A stretch of 10,730 nt of DNA from CAMBDR01 sp046597185 (GTDB lineage: Bacteria; Pseudomonadota; Gammaproteobacteria; Burkholderiales; Burkholderiaceae_D): assembly GCA_046597185.1 (NCBI GenBank), contig JBKJLF010000578.1, positions 1 through 10,730 of the forward strand, read 5' to 3'. The first letter of the stretch is position 1, and each line of letters begins with the position of its first letter. The notes beneath the pieces were generated by a model. The model was not told the origin of the DNA and did not search any database. It saw nothing but the letters and a program-made list of their open reading frames with translations. The position numbers and the translations under genes were made by a program. Below, piece by piece: positions 6,515-10,730 of the stretch.

Positions 6515-9500
6515 ATGTTGATATTGCCGGGTTCTAATGCCTTGTCTGCCTTCCGCGCTCAGCGCCTTCTTGCAACTTTACAAACTGTTCATGCCGCCGT
6601 TGTCAGTGTGAATGCGCGTTTTGTGCATTTTATCGATAGTGATGGCGCGCTCTCTGGTGCGGATCAAGAGCGCATGCACGCACTGTTGACCTATGGAGAA
6701 CCGTTTCATGAGCAAAATGGCGATGAAGGCGACCTGTTTGTGGTGATCCCACGTTTTGGCACGATTTCACCTTGGGCTTCCAAGGCGACCGATATCGCGC
6801 ACAATTGCGGTATGCCACAGATTCGCCGTATTGAACGCGGTATTATCTATCGGGTGCAGATTAAGGGGGGCTTATTGGGGGGCTTAAGTGGCTTAATCGG
6901 TGCTAAAAAGCCGGATCCGGAACTGCGTCAGGCTTTGGCGGCCTTACTGCACGACCGGATGACTGAATCGGTTTTATCGGATACCGATCAGGCGCAAGGC
7001 TTATTTCAGGAATTACAAGCCAAGCCGCTGGAGTGGGTCGATATTTTGGGGCAGGGGCGCAGTGCTTTGGTTGAGGCCAATACCAGTTTGGGTTTGGCTT
7101 TGTCGGATGATGAAATTGACTATTTGCTCAAAGCATTTTCTGAAGCCGGCCGCAATCCAACCGATGTCGAGTTAATGATGTTTGCCCAGGCCAATAGCGA
7201 ACATTGCCGCCACAAGATTTTTAACGCGGACTGGATTATCGACGGTCAGCAACAAGAACAATCCTTGTTTGCCATGATTAAAAATACCCATCAGTTGCAA
7301 CCCAAGGGGACCATCGTGGCGTATAGCGATAATTCGTCGATTATCGCAGGTGCCACTGTCATGCGCTTTTACCCGCGTGGGCGCGAGAGCGGTCACCAAT
7401 ATGCTGCCTCTCAGGATGCGATCCACACGTTGATGAAGGTGGAAACGCATAATCACCCGACCGCGATTTCCCCGTTTTCGGGCGCATCGACCGGTTCCGG
7501 TGGTGAGATTCGTGATGAAGGGGCAACCGGGCGCGGTGCCAAGCCCAAAGCTGGGCTAACCGGTTTTACGGTGTCGAATTTGATGTTGCCACAAGCGGTG
7601 CAGCCATGGGAAAACGCTGCCGACGTGTGCGCCAAGAGTCAAGTCAGTGCCGACGCAACTGTCAACGCAAGTATCAGTCCAAGCAAGGCTTATGGCAAGC
7701 CGGATCGTATTGCTTCTGCACTACAAATCATGATTGATGGCCCAATCGGTGGGGCGGCATTCAACAATGAATTTGGCCGTCCGAATTTGGCCGGATATTT
7801 CCGTACTTATGAGCAAAATGTGGGCGGGCGGGTCATGGGCTACCATAAACCCATCATGATTGCGGGTGGCCTGGGTAATATTTCTGATTTGCATACCCAT
7901 AAGAATGATTTGCCGGCAGGCAGTTTATTGATTCAACTGGGTGGCGCAGGCATGCGCATTGGTATGGGCGGCAGCGCGGCTTCATCCATGGCCACGGGTA
8001 GTAATTTGGCCGGATTGGATTTTGATTCGGTGCAGCGCGGCAATCCGGAAATGCAAAGGCGCGCGCAAGAAGTGATTAATGCCTGTTGGGAAATGGGCGA
8101 GCATAATCCGATTCTTTCGATCCACGATGTGGGGGCGGGTGGCTTATCCAACGCCTTTCCGGAAATGGCAAATGATGCCAAACGGGGAGCCTTGTTTGAA
8201 TTGCGTAAAATACCACTGGAAGAAAGTGGTATGGCAGCCAAGGAAATTTGGAGTAATGAATCGCAAGAGCGCTATGTGTTGGCGATTGATCCAGGCAGTT
8301 TGAGCTTGTTTGAATATCTGTGCCAACGCGAACGCAGCCCGTTTGCGGTGGTGGGGACGGCGACCGAGGCGCGCCAGTTGCAATTGTTTGATGCTGAGAA
8401 TAATCAATATCCGGTCGATATGGCCATGAATGTGTTATTGGGGAAGCCGCCCAAAATGTTGCGCGATGTAGCGCGCGTGCAAAATGCGTGCCCGCCGCTG
8501 GATTTGACTGGCATTGATTTACTCGATGCCGCGCAACGTGTGTTGCGTTTGCCAACGGTGGCAGATAAATCGTTTTTGATTACGATAGGCGATCGCACCG
8601 TGGGCGGCTTGTGTGTGCGCGACCAAATGGTCGGCCCATGGCAAGTACCGGTCGCCGATTGCGCCGTGACTGCTTTGAGCTATGAAGGGTATTTGGGCGA
8701 AGCCATGGCGATGGGTGAGCGTTCACCTTTGGCCGTGATCAATGCGGCAAGCTCAGGGCGCATGGCCGTAGGCGAAGCCATTACCAATATTGCCGCTGCG
8801 GCGATTGCCGATATTTCAGACATCAAATTGTCCGCCAACTGGATGGCGGCCTGTGGTCAGCCGGGTCAGGATGCGGCCTTGTTTGATACCGTGCGGGCAG
8901 TGGGCATGGAATTGTGCCCGGCTTTGGGTATTAGTATCCCGGTGGGTAAAGATTCGCTTTCCATGCGTACCACCTGGCGTGACGACGATGAACATAAATC
9001 GGTCACCTCACCCGTTTCGCTGGTGGTTACGGCTTTTGCTCCGGTGCATGATGTGCGCCAAAGCTTAACTCCACAGTTACGCACTGATTTGGGCGACACC
9101 TTGTTATTGGCCATCGATTTGGGGCGCGGTAAAAATCGCTTGGGCGCATCCGCCTTGGCCCAGGTGATGCAACAGTTGGGTAACGAGGTGCCGGATGTGG
9201 ATAGCGCCGACGATCTCAAGGGTTTTTTTGCTGCGATTTCCCGCTTGAATCAGCAGGGCCAGATTTTGGCTTACCATGATCGTTCTGACGGTGGTTTATT
9301 CGTTACCTTGTGCGAAATGGCCTTTGCCGGGCATACTGGCTTATCGTTAAATATCGATATGTTGATCCTGGAAGGTGAGCACGCCAGCGATTGGGGCGAC
9401 TCCAAAAATTGGGCTACCCAAGTGGCAGAGCGGCGCAATGAGTTAAGCTTGCGTGCCTTGTTCAGTGAAGAATTGGGTGCGGTATTACAAATTCGCGCGG

Positions 9501-10588
9501 CACAGCAAAGTGAAGTCATGCAGGTATTGCGCGACTATAACTTGGGCGCGTGCAGCCATATCGTTGGCAAGCCCAATCAGAGCGATGTAATTGAAATCAT
9601 GCGTGACGCGAAAACCGTGTTTAGCCAACCCCGCATCCAATTGCAACGCCTGTGGAGTGAAACCAGTTGGCGTATCGCCCGCCTGCGTGACAATCCGCAA
9701 GCGGCCGATGCCGAATATGATCGCGTGCTGGAACAAACCGACCCCGGCATCAGCCCGATCCTGCCATTTGATCCGCAAGAAAATATCGCCGCCCTATATA
9801 TTTCCAGTAGTATTGCCAGTGGCATCCGCCCCAAAGTGGCGATTTTGCGCGAGCAAGGTGTGAATTCGCATATTGAAACGGCCTATGTTATGCATCAGGC
9901 CGGATTTGATGCGATAGATGTGCATATGAGTGATTTATTGGCGGGCAGGCGTGATTTGTCCCAGTTTCAAGGCTTGATCGCGGTCGGCGGTTTTTCCTAT
10001 GGCGATGTCTTGGGGGCTGGTGAGGGCTGGGCCAAGACGATTTTATTTCACCATGAATTGGCGCAACAATTTGCCAGCTTCTTTGGCCGTGGCGATACCT
10101 TTGGCCTTGGTATTTGTAATGGCTGCCAAATGATGAGTAATTTGAAATCATTAATACCAGGCGCTACGCATTGGCCCAAATTTACGCGTAACAAATCAGA
10201 ACAATTTGAAGGCCGCTTCACCCTGGTTGAAGTGCAAGATTCACCTTCCATCTTTTTCCAAGGCATGCAAGGCACGCGCAGCGCGATAGCGATTGCCCAT
10301 GGCGAGGGCTTTGCTGACTTTTCTCAAACTGGCGATATCAATCAGGTGCGGGTTGCATTACGCTTTGTTGATCATCAAGGCAATCGCACCGAGCGCTATC
10401 CACTCAATCCGAATGGCTCACCACAGGGCATTACTGCGGTAACCAGTGATGATGGTCGTTTCAGCGTGATGATGCCGCATGCCGAGCGTGTGTTCCGCAC
10501 GGTGCAACAATCCTGGTACCCGGATGCGTGGGGCGAATATTCACCGTGGATGCGTATGTTTCAAAATGCGCGCAAATGGATTGGTTAA
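6515..10588 (+). CDS. purL: Phosphoribosylformylglycinamidine synthase PurL (large form)
   Basis: This cytosolic enzyme of de novo purine synthesis converts FGAR, ATP and glutamine to FGAM, ADP, phosphate and glutamate. At 1357 residues it is the single-chain form (E. coli about 1295), which fuses what other bacteria make as PurS, PurL and PurQ. The PurS-like N-terminus is about 1-150. The linker and synthase core follow, with FAQANSEHCRH (223-233), KVETHNHPTAISPFSG (308-323), the glycine-rich STGSGGEIRDEGATGRG, DGPIGGAAFNNEFGRP, HDVGAGGLSNAFPE and, in the second repeat half, HDRSDGGLF. The C-terminal class I glutamine amidotransferase domain has Cys1201 in GICNGCQ and His1322/Glu1324 in PHAERVF, a complete triad. 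The start MLILPGSNALSAF matches related PurL proteins, although no Shine-Dalgarno is visible before the ATG. It appears independent of the che operon, with its own promoter. Confidence 0.98.
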   Translation: MLILPGSNALSAFRAQRLLATLQTVHAAVVSVNARFVHFIDSDGALSGADQERMHALLTYGEPFHEQNGDEGDLFVVIPRFGTISPWASKATDIAHNCGMPQIRRIERGIIYRVQIKGGLLGGLSGLIGAKKPDPELRQALAALLHDRMTESVLSDTDQAQGLFQELQAKPLEWVDILGQGRSALVEANTSLGLALSDDEIDYLLKAFSEAGRNPTDVELMMFAQANSEHCRHKIFNADWIIDGQQQEQSLFAMIKNTHQLQPKGTIVAYSDNSSIIAGATVMRFYPRGRESGHQYAASQDAIHTLMKVETHNHPTAISPFSGASTGSGGEIRDEGATGRGAKPKAGLTGFTVSNLMLPQAVQPWENAADVCAKSQVSADATVNASISPSKAYGKPDRIASALQIMIDGPIGGAAFNNEFGRPNLAGYFRTYEQNVGGRVMGYHKPIMIAGGLGNISDLHTHKNDLPAGSLLIQLGGAGMRIGMGGSAASSMATGSNLAGLDFDSVQRGNPEMQRRAQEVINACWEMGEHNPILSIHDVGAGGLSNAFPEMANDAKRGALFELRKIPLEESGMAAKEIWSNESQERYVLAIDPGSLSLFEYLCQRERSPFAVVGTATEARQLQLFDAENNQYPVDMAMNVLLGKPPKMLRDVARVQNACPPLDLTGIDLLDAAQRVLRLPTVADKSFLITIGDRTVGGLCVRDQMVGPWQVPVADCAVTALSYEGYLGEAMAMGERSPLAVINAASSGRMAVGEAITNIAAAAIADISDIKLSANWMAACGQPGQDAALFDTVRAVGMELCPALGISIPVGKDSLSMRTTWRDDDEHKSVTSPVSLVVTAFAPVHDVRQSLTPQLRTDLGDTLLLAIDLGRGKNRLGASALAQVMQQLGNEVPDVDSADDLKGFFAAISRLNQQGQILAYHDRSDGGLFVTLCEMAFAGHTGLSLNIDMLILEGEHASDWGDSKNWATQVAERRNELSLRALFSEELGAVLQIRAAQQSEVMQVLRDYNLGACSHIVGKPNQSDVIEIMRDAKTVFSQPRIQLQRLWSETSWRIARLRDNPQAADAEYDRVLEQTDPGISPILPFDPQENIAALYISSSIASGIRPKVAILREQGVNSHIETAYVMHQAGFDAIDVHMSDLLAGRRDLSQFQGLIAVGGFSYGDVLGAGEGWAKTILFHHELAQQFASFFGRGDTFGLGICNGCQMMSNLKSLIPGATHWPKFTRNKSEQFEGRFTLVEVQDSPSIFFQGMQGTRSAIAIAHGEGFADFSQTGDINQVRVALRFVDHQGNRTERYPLNPNGSPQGITAVTSDDGRFSVMMPHAERVFRTVQQSWYPDAWGEYSPWMRMFQNARKWIG

Positions 10589-10635
10589 GTAAAAAGTACC
10601 AAGAAATAGGGTAGGGAAATAAGGAAGAGAATTAA

Positions 10636-10694
10636 GGTCGGCGCGGTAATTGCCGTTGATCCGTGAACCGGATAACAAGCTTTACCGCGCCACC
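10636..10694. other. Long imperfect hairpin downstream of purL
   Basis: The outer stem pairs 10640-10649 (GGCGCGGTAA) exactly with 10682-10691. Past a single bulged C at 10639 it continues as GGT (10636-10638) with ACC (10692-10694). Inside, GTT-G-ATCCG (10655-10663) pairs with CGGATAAC (10669-10676) with one bulged G and a five-base loop. No U-run follows on the plus strand. On the minus strand the stem is followed by the pyrimidine-rich TTAATTCTCTTCC, so it would suit a convergent transcript better. It could be a terminator, a REP-like palindrome or a structured RNA. The rest of 10589-10730 shows no recognisable gene. Confidence 0.6.
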
Positions 10695-10730
10695 GAACCA
10701 AGCCCGGACAGGGCAGGTTTACACGTAGTG

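Noticed and set aside
8076..8555. 159-codon minus-strand frame within purL
   Set aside because: Antisense shadow of the conserved PurL synthase domain; no start signal or domain.
10589..10730. Mobile element, CRISPR array or tRNA at the right edge
   Set aside because: No transposase code, no regular repeats with spacers and no cloverleaf; only one hairpin is visible.

Overview
The window reads as a piece of a betaproteobacterial chromosome, probably order Burkholderiales and possibly an Oxalobacteraceae-like genus. The reasons are the gene order mcp-cheR-cheD-cheB-cheY-cheZ, the presence of CheZ (mainly beta- and gammaproteobacteria), and a large single-chain PurL whose N-terminus begins MLILPGSNALSAFR, a form I associate with this group. 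This placement comes from family knowledge, not from a search. All seven complete genes and the truncated one at the left edge lie on the + strand.

Layout. Bases 1-179 are a perfect 83-bp inverted repeat around a 13-nt spacer. It folds the HAMP-domain code of a chemoreceptor back on itself and most likely marks a contig end or chimeric join. From about 98 to 1183 the sequence is the cytoplasmic part of a methyl-accepting chemotaxis protein; its sensor and membrane segments are missing. Then follow cheR (1278-2159), cheD (2170-2775), cheB (2824-3897), cheY (3989-4387), cheZ (4389-5048) and a degenerate-EAL/HDOD protein (5103-6317). Gaps are 94 bp or less, so these are probably one operon. A hairpin at 6374-6402 can end it. 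A sigma70-like promoter at 6401-6430 then drives purL (6515-10588), an unrelated housekeeping gene for purine synthesis. The last 142 bases carry no recognised gene but contain a long imperfect hairpin (10636-10694).

How the genes work together. The receptor ends in an EWEEF pentapeptide of the kind that tethers CheR and CheB. CheR methylates the receptor helices, CheB demethylates and deamidates, and CheD deamidates. CheY carries the signal to the flagellar motor and CheZ dephosphorylates CheY-P. CheA and CheW are not in the window and would be expected upstream. The EAL/HDOD protein lacks the catalytic EAL signatures and may be a signalling adaptor coupled to motility.

No convincing undescribed system is present. 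The points most worth checking are the fold-back at the left edge, the EAL/HDOD protein closing the chemotaxis operon, the compact terminator/promoter junction ahead of purL, a possible 24-codon leader ORF overlapping the cheY start, and the structured right edge.
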